In this document: positions 12,263-23,743 of the stretch, one piece after another
Layout: every line of letters starts with the position of its first letter
How positions within the stretch are numbered: position 1 is the first letter of the stretch
NCBI GenBank assembly: GCA_021018995.1
Contig: CM037590.1
Coordinates: 101,557,097-101,621,096 of the forward strand
Reading direction: 5' to 3'
Length of the DNA stretch: 64,000 nt
Source: Chloranthus sessilifolius
Lineage: Eukaryota > Streptophyta > Magnoliopsida > Chloranthales > Chloranthaceae
Notes under the pieces: model-generated
Database searches by the model: none
Told to the model about the DNA's origin: nothing
What the model saw: the letters and a program-made list of their open reading frames with translations, nothing else
Translations under genes and position numbers: made by a program

Positions 12263-12979
12263 TGTGCAACCATGGATTTTTATCAAACCCGTCGCGACGA
12301 TGCATACTCTATAAATATTTAGAGTTGCCACTAGAGCTTTTGGTGTCCCGAAAAACCTAGATCAATTTTATAAGCACAGAAGGGCCACAAATATGACTAT
12401 GAATTCGGTCTACGCCAAAGGCTCTTGGGTAGGGACTTCGATTATCAATTGGGAAGGTGTTAGGCACCCAATCAACCAGCTTAATGCGGTCTCTACTTAT
12501 GACCAAAACAAAAATAATATAAAAGAAATGAAAAAGTCTACCTCTTGTCCAAAGGGTCTTAAAATCCTATTTGTGTCCCTCCGTTCATACCAAAAATTTG
12601 GTTGCATAACGGCACAAATGGGAGGATAGAGGAGGAACTGAAAAGGTAGAGGAATAGAGGGGAGAGCCGGAGCTCTCGGGTCCTTGTTGCACCGCTGTGG
12701 AGCCTTGTGTTGGCTTGCTTCGATGAGCTTTTGAAGGCTTGTATGGTGAGAAATGAGGTTCGAACTCCTAGGGCTTGATAGCTAAGAGGTAGAGAGGAGA
12801 GGCTAGGGGGTAGCATACACCTAACCTAGAGCTTTTTGATAAAATGCTAAGGTCTAAAAGAAGTTTTTAAGTTTTCAAATTTGTATGGGAATGGTGCACT
12901 AGAGGAGATAGAGAGAAGGGATTCCTTAATCTCTTATTTACAAATTTTTTTAAGCCTTTGTAAAGGGAGGGGTGCCTCT

Positions 12980-12988
12980 CTATTTATA
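12980..12988 (-). promoter_or_regulatory. TATA box of LTR B
   Basis: TATAAATAG on the minus strand followed by GAGAGG. It is placed like the TATA box of LTR A relative to the PBS and the upstream motif cluster. Confidence 0.55.
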
Positions 12989-13264
12989 AGAAAAAGAGAG
13001 GTTAGGAGGGTGCTTTAGAGGCTAATTTGGATTAGAAATTAGGTAATCTAGTCATCTAAGGTTTCCTAGGGCTTTCAAAGCCTTGAAAAGTATGAGAAGA
13101 TGCTCCAATGGTTGATGATAGGGTGGGGCTTTAAACCACTTAAGAGGTTGCACATAGATAGTAAATGGGTGCAACAGAACTAGCAAAACACACCCAAAGG
13201 TCAAGATAGTCAACAAGTCAAACCCCATTCTCAAAATTCAAGGAAAAAACTTAGGATTACTATT

Positions 13265-13303
13265 CATATGCTTGGCGTAACTATTAGTTGCGCCAGGCAT
13301 ATG
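13265..13303. repeat. 39-base inverted repeat with 19-base arms
   Basis: The left arm CATATGCTTGGCGTAACTA and right arm TAGTTGCGCCAGGCATATG pair around a single T. Only two positions differ, and both can form G-U pairs in RNA. It is the longest member of the element B palindrome set. Confidence 0.85.
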
Positions 13304-14235
13304 TACAGTAATATAGTGAAGCTACAGTGGCCTGAAAGTTGGCACCCCGTGATGGGGCCCACCTTATAACTGGCACAACTATTAGTTGCGCCAAGCCATT
13401 TTTAGGGAGAAATGGCTTGGCACAAGTAATACTTGCACCAAATCCCAAAGGGGAACTCAGTTGAATTTACCATTTTGCCCCTGAGTTTCGGAATGCGATA
13501 CATAGCTTCGATTGGGGTGATTCTTGGCTTGTTGGAAAGCTGAGGACTTGTACTTTTCAATGGTATGAGATTCGATCATAGTAGAAGGTCACAGCTAGTC
13601 TGGTGTACCACTCTTTATCTATTGCTTGGGAAAGGTAGGTTTAGGTCCGAAATGGGTTCTAAGGGGTGGGATGGGTTTCTGAGGGTTCGAGAAGGTTTCT
13701 AAGGGATTTAGAGTGATTCCTAAGGGTTTGGACAGGTTCCTAAGAGTTCCATACATGGCATCAAAAGCTCGAAGATGCACCTCTCTCGAAATGTGTCTCG
13801 ATCGAGCTTGGGCCAAATTTGGGTGTCTAAGATGCTCCTCTTTGGTAGCTGATCACTAATGATCGAATGTCAAAGAGAAGGGACAATCGAAGAGGCCCAA
13901 GGCATTATTGATGGGTCCACTATATTTAGAATGAACTTCAAACTTCAGATGAATAGCATGGTGAGAAAATGAAAGCCCTATATGTTGGGAAAAACGGTCC
14001 TTTCTGAAGGTAATCGGTCCCCAAGCACTTAGCGATATTACTAGGCATAACCGAGGTGGAAAATGAGTTGCGAAAGCCTAATAGCTAGGAAAAATGGTTG
14101 CTTCTTGAGATGATTTGAAGGAGTTTGATGTTCAAGATTCATTCTGAATAGAACAGCTTCGTAAGTAAGGAGGGTGATCGACCCACATTCAAAGATAGGC
14201 GCAACGCAAGTACACAAGGTTCCACAGTCTGTGTC

Positions 14236-15314
14236 CAATCATGTGAGGCATTGACCGCCTCATCTGACTGGTCACGGATGCCCCTTCTTGAAGCAAGGTT
14301 TGAGGTCTTTGGACAAATCCATTGATCCCGAAGTTTATTTAGCATGACTATCCGAGCAGAGTGAATAGATGTCACAATACTTTTTGGGAGTACGTGTTAC
14401 TTTTCCAATGTGCCCCGGATCATCATGACCCAGAGTATCCAACCTCAAATGGCACTAAACAGATCTGACTAAAATTGGGTGCCCACCAAAGGGGACACCT
14501 AATCCTAGTCTTTGCCGATAATGATCTTACAAATCATTTAACTATGCATAAACATGCACCCATTAGGGGCGATAAGCAATAAATGCGATAGAAGTCTTGA
14601 TCTAAATCCCGTCTGAATACAATTTACGAGAACAAACGACCATCTTATGAATTTTCAGATGCATGACGTACACTTTACAGGTATACCGTGCCAATACAGG
14701 TTTTAAGCTTGCAGAAATAAGGGAAATAAAACTTTCTACGTGCATAGTTATACATAGTTGATTAATATGTAGTTCTATTTTCAATAGGTCGGTTTCAACC
14801 AACGGTTGACCTTTTTCATAACGGAGTTACCTGGACCTCAAACCCCATAGGGCGCATGCCCGGACAGTGCATACCAAGAGTCCACACTTCCGAAATAGCT
14901 CAAGATTAATCTCAAGTCAGACACTCACGTTCCTATGAATTTGCAAACAGAGTGCTCATCGTAAAGATTTTAGCAGTGGAGTCAACCCTATTGAAATATT
15001 GACCGTTTGACCGGGATTGACACTGTTGCTCCTACTTTATAGTAGGATCTAAAAATCCAAGTTGTACCTTAGACTTAGGACATTGATATAACATAGCTAC
15101 ATTATCAATAAAGTATTGATATTTTACCACGTCGGAACACGCATGTGCGTCCAATCATATGAGGCATAGACCGCTTCATTTAACTGGTCACGGGTGCCCC
15201 TGCTTGAAGCAGGGGGGTTCGAGGTCTTTGGGCGAATCCATTGATCCCAAAATTTATTTAGCACGACTACCCTAGCGGAGTGAATATATATTACAACGCT
15301 TTTTGGGATTACAA
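14236..15314. repeat. 160-bp direct repeat pair inside the B region
   Basis: Copies at about 14236-14395 and 15154-15314 share blocks such as GGTCACGG.TGCCCCT.CTTGAAGCA and the AATCCATTGATCC block. They are separated by about 760 bases with no coding signal. Divergence is visible, so the duplication is old. Confidence 0.75.
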
Positions 15315-15317
15315 GCT

Positions 15318-15740
15318 GTCTTTTAAAACATACATTTTATTATTTTATGTGGGAAATTTTTTACCTTTTGTGTTTCTCATTTTATGTGATTTTTAGATTT
15401 TGAGTTATCATTTTATATGTTTTTTTGGATTTTAAGTTATCATTTTATGTGATTTTATCACTTTATTACTTCTATTATTTTATACGAATTATTTTTGGGA
15501 TTTTGTTTATCTTTTTTGTGGATTTTTAGATTTTTAAATTATCATTTTATGTAATTTTTTTGGTCTTTTAAAGCTATCATTTTATGGGATTTTTTTTTGG
15601 TTTTTCAGAACTATTATTTTATGTGAATTATTTTATCATTTTATGTGAATTATTCTATCATTTTATGTGAATTATTTTTGGCTTTTTTATGTGGGATTTT
15701 TTATCAATTTTTTTAGACTTTTTTGTATTTTTCTGTGTAA
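15318..15740. repeat. AT-rich tandem region, unit near ATCATTTTATGTGA
   Basis: Repeated ATCATTTTATGTGATTTTT and ATCATTTTATGTGAATTA units with irregular spacing make a degenerate AT-rich minisatellite. Confidence 0.7.
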
Positions 15741-16388
15741 GATCGGGATGCTTATTGATCTCGATCCATTTTATTCTAGCATGGCTTCTCGAGCAAGTCA
15801 AATGAGGATTAACATATCGTTTAGGAACACGTATATCTTCTGGGAGTAACAAAACGAAGAGAGGGAGGAACCGAGCTAGGCAGGTGACACGTACCAGGCC
15901 CAAAACCCGACTCATAAGTGACGGGCGCAACTATTAGTTGTGTCAAGCCAAAAGGGGGCTCAAAATAGCTTGGCACAACTATTAGTTGCGCCAAGCATGG
16001 CTGGGTTTTGAATTTAAAACGCCCGAGTTTGGGCAGCAAGGGCATATTTTCGAAAATATTTTCTCCTCCTCTCTTCAAACCGAAAATCGGCCTCCCCTAG
16101 GGTTCCTTTACATTGCCTCTACGCGTGCCCCATTGCCGACATTCGCTTCCGCCGACTGATCGTCCGTATTGCGCTAGATCAAAGACCCCATTTCTTTCAA
16201 AAGGTAACCATTTAAAACCCATTTTCTTTTATTTTTCTTGCTTTTTCTTGCAAAAATGATCATGATCTTGCATTCTTAGGCGAATAATGGTTTGTTTTCG
16301 TTGTAAGCATGTTTATTGATGATGTGTTGATGATTTTTCATGAATGATGCCCTATTTTTATTATTTTATGGATTTTATTGATGCCTAA

Positions 16389-16389
<1 letters not shown>

Positions 16390-16456
<67 letters not shown>
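16390..16456. repeat. (TG)n(TA)n microsatellite
   Basis: An uninterrupted TG run passes into a TA run of about 50 bases, inside the T-rich region. Poly-T runs follow at 16506-16522 and 16787-16801. Confidence 0.95.
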
Positions 16457-16460
<4 letters not shown>

Positions 16461-16799
16461 TGTTGTTTTTATTTGTGCATATAGAAGGGGTTTTGTTTTT
16501 GTTTGTTTTTTTTTTTTTTTTTCATTTTGAACATAAAGCAAGGATTTTTGGTCTCTATTTTTGAAAATTAATTAGGAAAAGGGGATTTTTGGTTTCTATA
16601 TTTTGAAAATTAATTAAGAAAAATGATTTTTGATTTCTCTTAAAATTAATTAAAAAAAGGATTTGATTTTTTATTTTTGTTGTTTGAAAACTAACTAAGG
16701 CATTGATTTATTATTATTATTATTTTATTTTTATTTTTTTGTAGGGTTTTTTATTTTATATGAGAAGGGTTTTTTTTAGTTTTAGTTTTTTTTTTTTTT

Positions 16800-17262
16800 T
16801 TATAAACATAAAAGAAAGATTTTTATTTTATTTTATGGACATAAAAAGAGGGATTTTTGTTTTAGTGTTTGTTTTTATAAACATAAAAGAAGGATTTTTT
16901 TTTTGATTTTATGGACCATGAAGAAAGGATTATTTTTTTTTGACTTTCTGTTTTTAGACGCATGAAGAAAGGATTTTTTATTTATTTTTAACTTTTATTT
17001 TTCTAAACATAAAGGAAGGATTTTTTTTTGGTTTTTGATTTTAGAAGCATAAAGAAAGGATCTTTTTTGTTTTTAACCTGCTTTATTTAAACATACAAGA
17101 AGGATTTTTTTGGTTTTTGATTTTAGGAGCATAAAGAAAGGATCATTTTTGTTTTTAACTTCTTTTATTTAGACATAAAAGAAGGATTTTTTTTTGTTTT
17201 TTTATTTTAGGAGCATAAAGAAAGGATCTTTTTTGTTTTTTTAACTTGCTTTATTTTCAAAG
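16800..17262. repeat. T-rich minisatellite with an alternating ~83-bp dimer
   Basis: Units alternate between a ~40-base form (CATAAAAGAAGGATTTTTTT then TTTTTGATTTTAGGAG) and a ~44-base form (CATAAAGAAAGGATC, then GTTTTTAACTTGCTTTATTT). The pair repeats about three to four times at 17009-17262, with more diverged single units from 16800. Confidence 0.8.
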
Positions 17263-18054
17263 AAGGGGAAATTTGTTTTATTTTTATTTATTTTTGAAGA
17301 TAAAAAGGAAGGGATTTTTTTCATTCTATTAAAAAGGGATTATTTATTTATTTTTTTGTATGTGTATATCTTAGTTTATGAAAATAATAAAAAAGGATAA
17401 GCATACTTACCTTCCCTTGACCTGTAGTAAAAAAGAAATGGTTCTTTATCACTAATCTACTCTGATGTGATTGCTTTCTTTTGCCCTCGAATGTCTGGCG
17501 ATGAAGACTACGTGCTTGAGGAGGGTCATGAGGAGGGGCCTGATATAGTTTATGGTCCCCATGGGGAGCAATTCTTCGTGATAGAGCACAAGGCGAGTCC
17601 CTGACTTGAGATGCAGGGCGAGGCCGCCCGAGTTGGCCTTCTCCACCAGCAGTATATCCATATCTCTAACTTTGGCATAGTGGGCAAGGTAAGAGATAAG
17701 TTTAGTTATTTCTCTATTTTTTTTTGTGCGGCCTTACTTTAATGGGCATCCCTTGAGGCTCCTAACCTGGCCTTTAATGGACCTTTGAGCTGGTTAATAA
17801 TGAGTTTTTTAAGTGTGTTTTTATAGATGACAATAAAATATAACTTAGTGCAGCAATCCATCATTTTTGAGCCAAGAAGAAAGAATTTTGAGTCAAACTG
17901 TGGAGCTAATGGATTTACATTGACTGCACCATGGTGGATCACACCATTGGGACTGTTTTGCATGCTTTGGGGCCCTAGAAGTCCTGCTAAGAGAGAGGTG
18001 GAGCCCAAAGTTTATGGAGTGTTGCTGTAGTGGATTAAATAGAACAGTTGCTGA

Positions 18055-18965
18055 GCACATTCCTACTGTAGCAGACTATACAAACTGCCCATTCAGCAAA
18101 CCAGCTGCTCAAGCAGCCAAAGAACACAACACCATCAACACTTTCACTCGAGCAGCTGAAGACCTGAGCCCCACAAGATGAGCACCTGAAGTTAAAAGTT
18201 GTTGTCGAGCAATTGCTGAAGCAGAAGCTATTGTGCAAAAACTTATGGACCACCCACTTGAGCAGCTGCCAATGCTGGAGATTTGAGCCTTTAATGTTAT
18301 CTAGCAGCTGAATCAAGCACTCGAGCACTTCATTGTTGCAGCCAACTAGCATGTCGAGTGGATGTTTGAAGCCTCAAAGCTATCGAGCAGCTGAAGCTCA
18401 TGCACTTGAGCAGCATTGAACCTGTCGAGATCATGTTACTGTTATACACTAACATGTCGAGCTGCAATTAATCCTCACGAGCAGATGCAGACCAGCTGCA
18501 TTTAATCTACTCGATCACTTACTTGAAGCCAGCAGCTGTTGTCGAGCAGTTTATTTCTGAAAACTCCATCTCGTTGAGTGGTTTGTGCCTGAAGCAAAGG
18601 CACACTCGAGCACTTCAATGCTGAAACCAACCTCTCGAGTTGTGCATGTTGAAGCAATTAATTCACTCGAGCAGTTGCCATTGCTGAAACAGCAACTACT
18701 CAAGCAGTTTATGCCTTGAATTTCATCCTCTTGAGAGCCTCTTGAGATGCAAGACCTGAAGTTCACCATCTACTCGAGCTGCAATTGCTGAAGACTATCC
18801 TGTCGAGCACTTTAAGTGCTGTATTTTAGCCTCTCGAGCAGCCTCTCGAGCTGTCATCTGAAGCATTCCAGCCACTCGAGAACCTCTCAAGATGCATAAT
18901 CTGAAGCTCCAACCTCTCGTGATCTACTCAAGATTTAAAATCTGAAGCATCATCTGCTCGAGGCA
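18055..18965 (+). repeat. U3 array of CTCGAGCAGCTGAAG-like units in LTR F
   Basis: Some 25-30 copies of CTCGAGCA or TCGAGCAGCTG variants alternate with CTGAAGC. The motif contains two overlapping palindromes, CTCGAG and CAGCTG. It occupies the place that the CTCGACAGG array holds in LTR A. Confidence 0.7.
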
Positions 18966-19155
18966 TGGGTTCCAGCCTTCCCATTTCAACATTCAAGGGC
19001 ATATTTGGGATTCCACAACACCTAGGGCACACATCCCAAGATATTGAGCTATCCCACACATCCCAAGGCAATTACTTGGCCACAAATAGGCTACGACAGC
19101 AGCTCTAAATATTTTATTTTTGATTGGCCAATGCAAAATAATACTTTATGGATTC

Positions 19156-19164
19156 TATAAATAG
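19156..19164 (+). promoter_or_regulatory. TATA box of LTR F
   Basis: TATAAATAG lies 20-30 bases after GATTGGCCAATG and downstream of the motif array. Confidence 0.65.
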
Positions 19165-19489
19165 AATATAATCTCTCTTGGGAAAGGAGCTAGGATTAGC
19201 CTGAGCTCATTTTTAGGGTTTATATTTTTAGGTTTAGAGTTTTATTTTTTTTTATTCTCTTCTTTCTCTTTCTTAGCTCAGCAGTAATGCTAGCTAACTC
19301 TTTGTAGCAGCTAGGTTTATTATAAGCTGTAGTCTAGTTTTGTAAAAGCATGGTGAGTAGTTTTGGAGTTTTGCATGGACTGCTTCCTTGAGGGAAATCA
19401 TTGTAAGTCCTTTTTATTTAATGAAAAGCTATTTTTTAAGCTTCATTAAATATGTATTTTTCCTGTGTTCTTCATATAGATTTGTATGA

Positions 19490-20110
19490 GTTTAATGCTC
19501 CTATAGATGCATGTGCTTGTAGCCATGCACACATAGTGGCTGCAGTGATATTCCCATTCTATCTTCAACCTCAGTGACTGGGTTAACCTCTGGGATTCCT
19601 TGTGACCATTTAAATGGACAGAGTATAGCCCTAAGATTGATCTTGATCACAGGATTGAGATGGGTTCTTTTTCCCTGCATTTGTGCTTATAGCCAAATGA
19701 GGGACATCTGCAAATCCAACTCCTCCTCTGTTTTGCAAAACCATTTTCAATGAATAGATTTGGAGTCTTGTAGAGATTACGAACTTGAGACTTAGGTCAT
19801 TGCAGGCTTCTTTGTAGCAATGACTAACTGATTCTAATGCCCCATTCAATCTATGATTTCTTGTGGTTCTCACTAGATTTTTATAGACTGTTTGCTCTTA
19901 TGGATGCATGAGCTTGTAGCCTTGAAAACATAGTGTCTGCAATGGTTTTCCCGTTTCAACTTTAACCCCTTGATTGGTGAAATCCCTGAGATATTTTGTG
20001 ACCATTTGAGTGGACAAAATACAACCATAAGATCAGTTCATGTTTTTGGGTTAGGCTAGATTCTTCTACCTTGCACTTGTGCTTGTAGCCAAGTGAAGGT
20101 TTGCTGCAGA
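19490..20110 (+). repeat. Tandem duplication (~395-bp period) inside LTR F
   Basis: Copy 1 (from about 19493) and copy 2 (from about 19886) both run ATGCAT.TGCTTGTAGCC, then CTGCA.TG.T.TTCCC, then TGTGACCATTT.A.TGGACA. The copies are clearly diverged. Confidence 0.7.
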
Positions 20111-20366
20111 TCCAGCTCTTAATCTGATTTATAGTGAAGATTAGCCCATAGCTATCTGCTTCTCCACATTTTTAAATCATACTCTCTATGGGACAAACTC
20201 TTATTAAAACTTGCTACAACAGCCCTGAATCTTACGGGACGGTGAGTTTAGATTGTTGTTTTTGTGCTGTTTCATTCCATTTTACTCCCCTTTTTGATTT
20301 GCTTTTGCTGCCATATTTTTATCGCCACTTTTTAATAAAAAGCACAAGCAATTCTAAATTTACCAA

Positions 20367-21809
20367 TAATCAGTCGCATAATATACCATTTTATCACTCT
20401 TAACTTAGTACTACTAGACTCCAATTTGCTACTAATAAGCTAATGATATGCAGATATTAAGGAAAGTATGTAAAAGAGAAAAAAAGTGGTAATCTTCATC
20501 AAAATGAACTCAAAAGGCAATAAGAAAAACGATTGAATGTGAAAAAGGATTCGACACTGCTTAAAGCTGAGAAATCGTACTTTACGATTGAACGAAACCA
20601 AAGAAGCAAGAAATCGTAATTTACGATTCTTCAAAAGAGGTTCAAAGAAAAAGGCGATATACAGAAAGAAAGTGATCAACCGTTATATAGAATCGTCCAG
20701 AGAGAAAGCTGTAACAAAAGAGAGAAATCGTGATTTACAATTTTACAAATAGAAGCTTTTCATTGTTGTTGATCATGTGAAGATTCACACCGCTATGCAT
20801 AAAAATAGAAAAACTCTTGAATTAGAAGTTTCTCGAATCATGGATCTGAGAAGATTGATGAAGAAAGACTCTTAGAGATCTCGGTTGCTGAAATTAAGGA
20901 GAAAGTTCAGAGGTGCATCAACCAGTGAGAGCAAGGAAGATAAAATTAGGAATTAGAGTTATATTAGGAATCTTTTGTTTTTAGTAGTTTCTTAGAATTA
21001 GATAATTGTAAACTGACTCCTTATGATCTATAAATAAGAGGGCTCGCCATAAGAATAATTTCATCGAAGGAATTCTCAAAATTAATTGACAATTGAGGTT
21101 GGGTTTTCTTCCGATCAATTTAGAATAGTTTAGTTTAGATATCCAAGGTTCCTTGATCACAATTGACGACTGAGATTGAGAGCTAGAAGATTAGTGTAGA
21201 TATTCGTAGTTTCTCAGAAGCAATTGACGCCTGCGGCTGAGGGGTGAAAGATATATATTTACTTTCCTTTCTAGTTTAGATAAATTTTTATTGCAATTTC
21301 CTTCTTTGTAAATATTTCCAAGTTTTGATTTGAATTGATGGCTCCAGTTGAGATTTGTAGATTAGTGTAACGGTATTTTACTTTTCCATCTTCAATTTTT
21401 TCTAATTTGATTGACACCCAAGTTTTAGGAGATTGTTGATTAGATTAAATCTCTATTGATAGGATTCTAGTTTTGATTGACGACCAACACTAGAGGACTT
21501 GATATACAGTGTAACGATACTTTTAATTTCATAAATATTAGAGAACAGAAGGAGACTGATTGATGACCAAGATCTAGAAGTTTGATGATTAAGATATATT
21601 TTCTTGCACTTAAGTTGAAACAAAAACCATTCTTTTATTCATATTTCTTAAGTAGTTTAGAACCTTAAAGATAAATATTAGTTTTCAGAAAAGCAAAATA
21701 CAAAAATAAAACACTTCCTCATGGGAACGATCCTATATTAGTATTACAATTTTCATTGTGGGCTTGCAATAGGTTAAGACTTAATTAGAACAACATAAAG
21801 AGCGCATCA
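20367..21809 (+). repeat. Left LTR of element C
   Basis: It starts TAATCAGTCGCATAATATA (TG decayed to TA) and ends GCGCATCA before the PBS spacer. U3 holds AATCGTAATTTACGATT palindromes at 20573-20589, 20612-20628 and 20726-20742. A TATA box, TATAAATAAG, is at 21029-21038. Short units with ATTGACGACC-type text repeat through R/U5 (about 21090-21600). Confidence 0.8.
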
Positions 21810-21815
21810 AGTTTT

Positions 21816-21832
21816 TAGCACCATTGCCGGGA
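21816..21832 (+). other. PBS of element C, tRNA-Asp type, decayed
   Basis: TAGCACCATTGCCGGGA against the Athila-type TGGCGCCGTTGCCGGGGA. The copy after the right LTR (46145-46161) reads TGGCGCCATTGTCGAGA. Together they support the assignment. Confidence 0.7.
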
Positions 21833-22473
21833 AGCGGATTTTATTTTATATTAGTTTTAGAAAACAAATATTTATCTTCCTCTTTTTATTTTTCTTTATA
21901 TTTTTATTTTCTTGATCACTTCTTAAGCTTTTCCAGGTTTATTCGGAGCCAGCGAATCAATGTTTCAACTTCCCATGATCAGAGAAGCTAGAGGCTCAGA
22001 TTTGTTTCTCTCCCTGCTTTCTAAAATAAAAATCTAATAAAGCTAAAAACACAAAAATATATTTTTCTGGTGTATGCATCACACTCGATCTCAAAATTTA
22101 AATATTTTTGAGTGTTTAAATGCCATGTTGCCCCATTATACTCGAAGCTAATAGACTGGGAATGGGCGTATGCATTCCATCGAAGTGAATACGGTAACAC
22201 GTATAACTCGCAGCGGAGTAACCATCCTAATTTTAATTATGACTCCACAAGTGGCCAACAATAAGGGCCATCTGTTGTTGAGCCAAGTTATCATCCTGCA
22301 CAGAATTTCTAATTGACCTACCTGTCACCCATGAGACCATATCAACCATATGAGCAGCAACAATTCAGTCCTCCGAACAACAGATTTGATGACACAGTTG
22401 TTCAAATCCTTAGGGATTCACAGCAACAGTGACATCAATGTTCTAAGTTTTACATCCGCACAAACAATCTGTT

Positions 22474-22857
22474 ATGAAGCTGGAAGCCCAAGTTGGGAAG
22501 CAAGCTACGCAATTGGTGGAACGAAAGAGCAATCGATTACAGTCACGACCCGTGAGTAACTCAGGAAGACAAGTTTTTGTGAGAGAAACATCAATTTCTG
22601 CAGAACATGTCCAAGTTGTTCAATTTTTACGAAGTGACAGAGTTGTGGATAATAAAGTTGAGATGCCAAAATTTGTGGATGTCTCAGAGAAAGGAGAGGA
22701 TGAGCCTAAGAGAAGCAAGGAAGTTTCTAGACCAGAAAAATATAAAATTAAAAATCAAAAAAATAATAAAGATAGTCTGTCTAATATTGTGACTGAAGTA
22801 TCATATGTACCAAGGTTACCTTTTCCTGATGCTTGCGGCGCACCGTCAAAAAATTAG
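22474..22857 (+). pseudogene. Athila-type gag C-terminal remnant in element C
   Basis: The open frame starts with KLEAQVGKQATQLVER. Later it has EHVQVVQFLRSDRVVDNKVE, matching the Athila gag tail pattern (LExQ..QLA..., then a RSGR-type block). A charged stretch follows and it ends VPRLPFPDACGAPSKN. The family continues into protease and pol at this point, but here the frame stops and non-coding 3' sequence follows. A stop just upstream (about 22315-22350) cuts it from the rest of gag. The paralogous copy is at 46862-47212. Confidence 0.6.
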
Positions 22858-23743
22858 AGCAGAGCACATATTTTGCTAATATTCTCTCACTCAATACTCA
22901 AATGAGGATATGGAACCCTGAAATTTTTCTTTCCAGATGAAGAAAGGCTAGTGATCATTATATCACTGTAAGACCCTGAGTATGTCTGATATACTCATGG
23001 GCATAGTTGAGCTACCGACTCATCCGTAGCAAAATCCTGTAAAATATATAAACTAATTTTTTTATTTTGCTCAACAAGTATGTTACTATTCAAATCGTGG
23101 TAAAACATGATAGATCATAAGATACTTCTTGCTGTACAATATTATGTTCTCGAGTGATCGTATGAATTTACTACATTCTGAACCCCACAGGTATGAATTA
23201 TTTTTTTTAGCATCCCCTATTTTTTTTTGTCAATGAGGGCATTGTCTTTATTAAGTTTGGGGGGAGGGGGAATATACAACTTGTGTATATATTAGTTTAA
23301 TTTTATAAATAATGCTTTATTTTTTGTATTACTTTTATCATTTTTATAGAAATTTTTTTTTCTTTCTGTTTCAGTTTTAGTAGTTCTTAGTTTATAATTT
23401 TTGCAATTTAAACATCACGTGAGTATGATAGACGAAAATATGATTCCAGAAGCCTTACGATCCATTGTAGTAGAAGTTTAACAATCAACCAATAAAATAG
23501 TTACAATTCATGTTTTAGCACTTCAAGAGCACTGTATCAGAATGAACGTTTGAAACAATAGGTTGATCATAACTGTAATATTTAGACTATAGTTTCAAAA
23601 TTATATAACTAGTGAGCTTTAGAGACTAACTTTTCCTTTCTTTGGAGAGAGAGATTGTTATCTATTTAATTCAAATTCCTTGAACTTCTCTACTATTTTT
23701 ATGAAAAATCTCATATTACTAATCTTAGAATCAAAATATTCTA

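Larger units (their letters stand above)
12263..16080 (-). repeat. Putative long 5' LTR of element B, upper boundary unresolved
   Basis: The lower boundary (TGTGCAACC on the plus strand, ending ...GGTTGCACA in the element's sense) is set by the PBS. A promoter is visible on the minus strand: TATAAATAG at 12980-12988. Upstream of it in the element's sense lie GGCGCAACTA palindromes at 13265-13303, 13370-13396 and 13413-13441, and again at 15922-15947 and 15968-15996. A 160-bp direct repeat and an AT-rich tandem region are inside. I could not find the TG start, so 16080 is only an estimate. Part of the upper half may belong to another element. Confidence 0.45.
15990..17690 (+). other. Possible plus-strand gene or element leader with a T-rich intron
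   Basis: A non-AT-rich stretch (about 16020-16203) ends in CAAAAG|GTAACC, a good plant donor. It is followed by 1.2 kb of T-rich, intron-like DNA ending near CTTGACCTGTAG (about 17424). An ATG at 17490 then opens 37 codons of acidic sequence (MSGDEDYVLEEGHEEG) before a stop. The same frame continues to a second donor-like GGCAAG|GTAAGA at about 17684. The minus strand of the same stretch is also open (17452-17661), so coding strand is uncertain. I do not recognise the product. It could be the leader ORF of a Tat-like element or a gene fragment. Confidence 0.3.
17752..20241 (+). repeat. LTR F: solo or truncated Tat-type LTR related to LTR A
   Basis: Starting near CTCCTAACCTGGCC, this block matches the minus strand of LTR A over U3 (shared CTTT.ATGGACCTTTGAG and TTAATAATG). 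It ends with the same U5 form, AAAACTTGCTACAACAGCCC then CTTACGGGAC. The first ~30 bases expected of an LTR start are missing or changed. A TATA box (TATAAATAG, 19156-19164) follows a GATTGGCCAATG element. The U3 array at 18055-18965 is built on CTCGAGCAGCTGAAG-like units. About 395 bp of extra length over LTR A is explained by an internal duplication. No partner LTR was found. Bases 20242-20366 after it look like leader, cut by element C. Confidence 0.7.

Noticed and set aside
17827..18030. Plus-strand 67-aa frame at the start of LTR F
   Set aside because: Lies within the U3 part homologous to LTR A, where the frame is not conserved.
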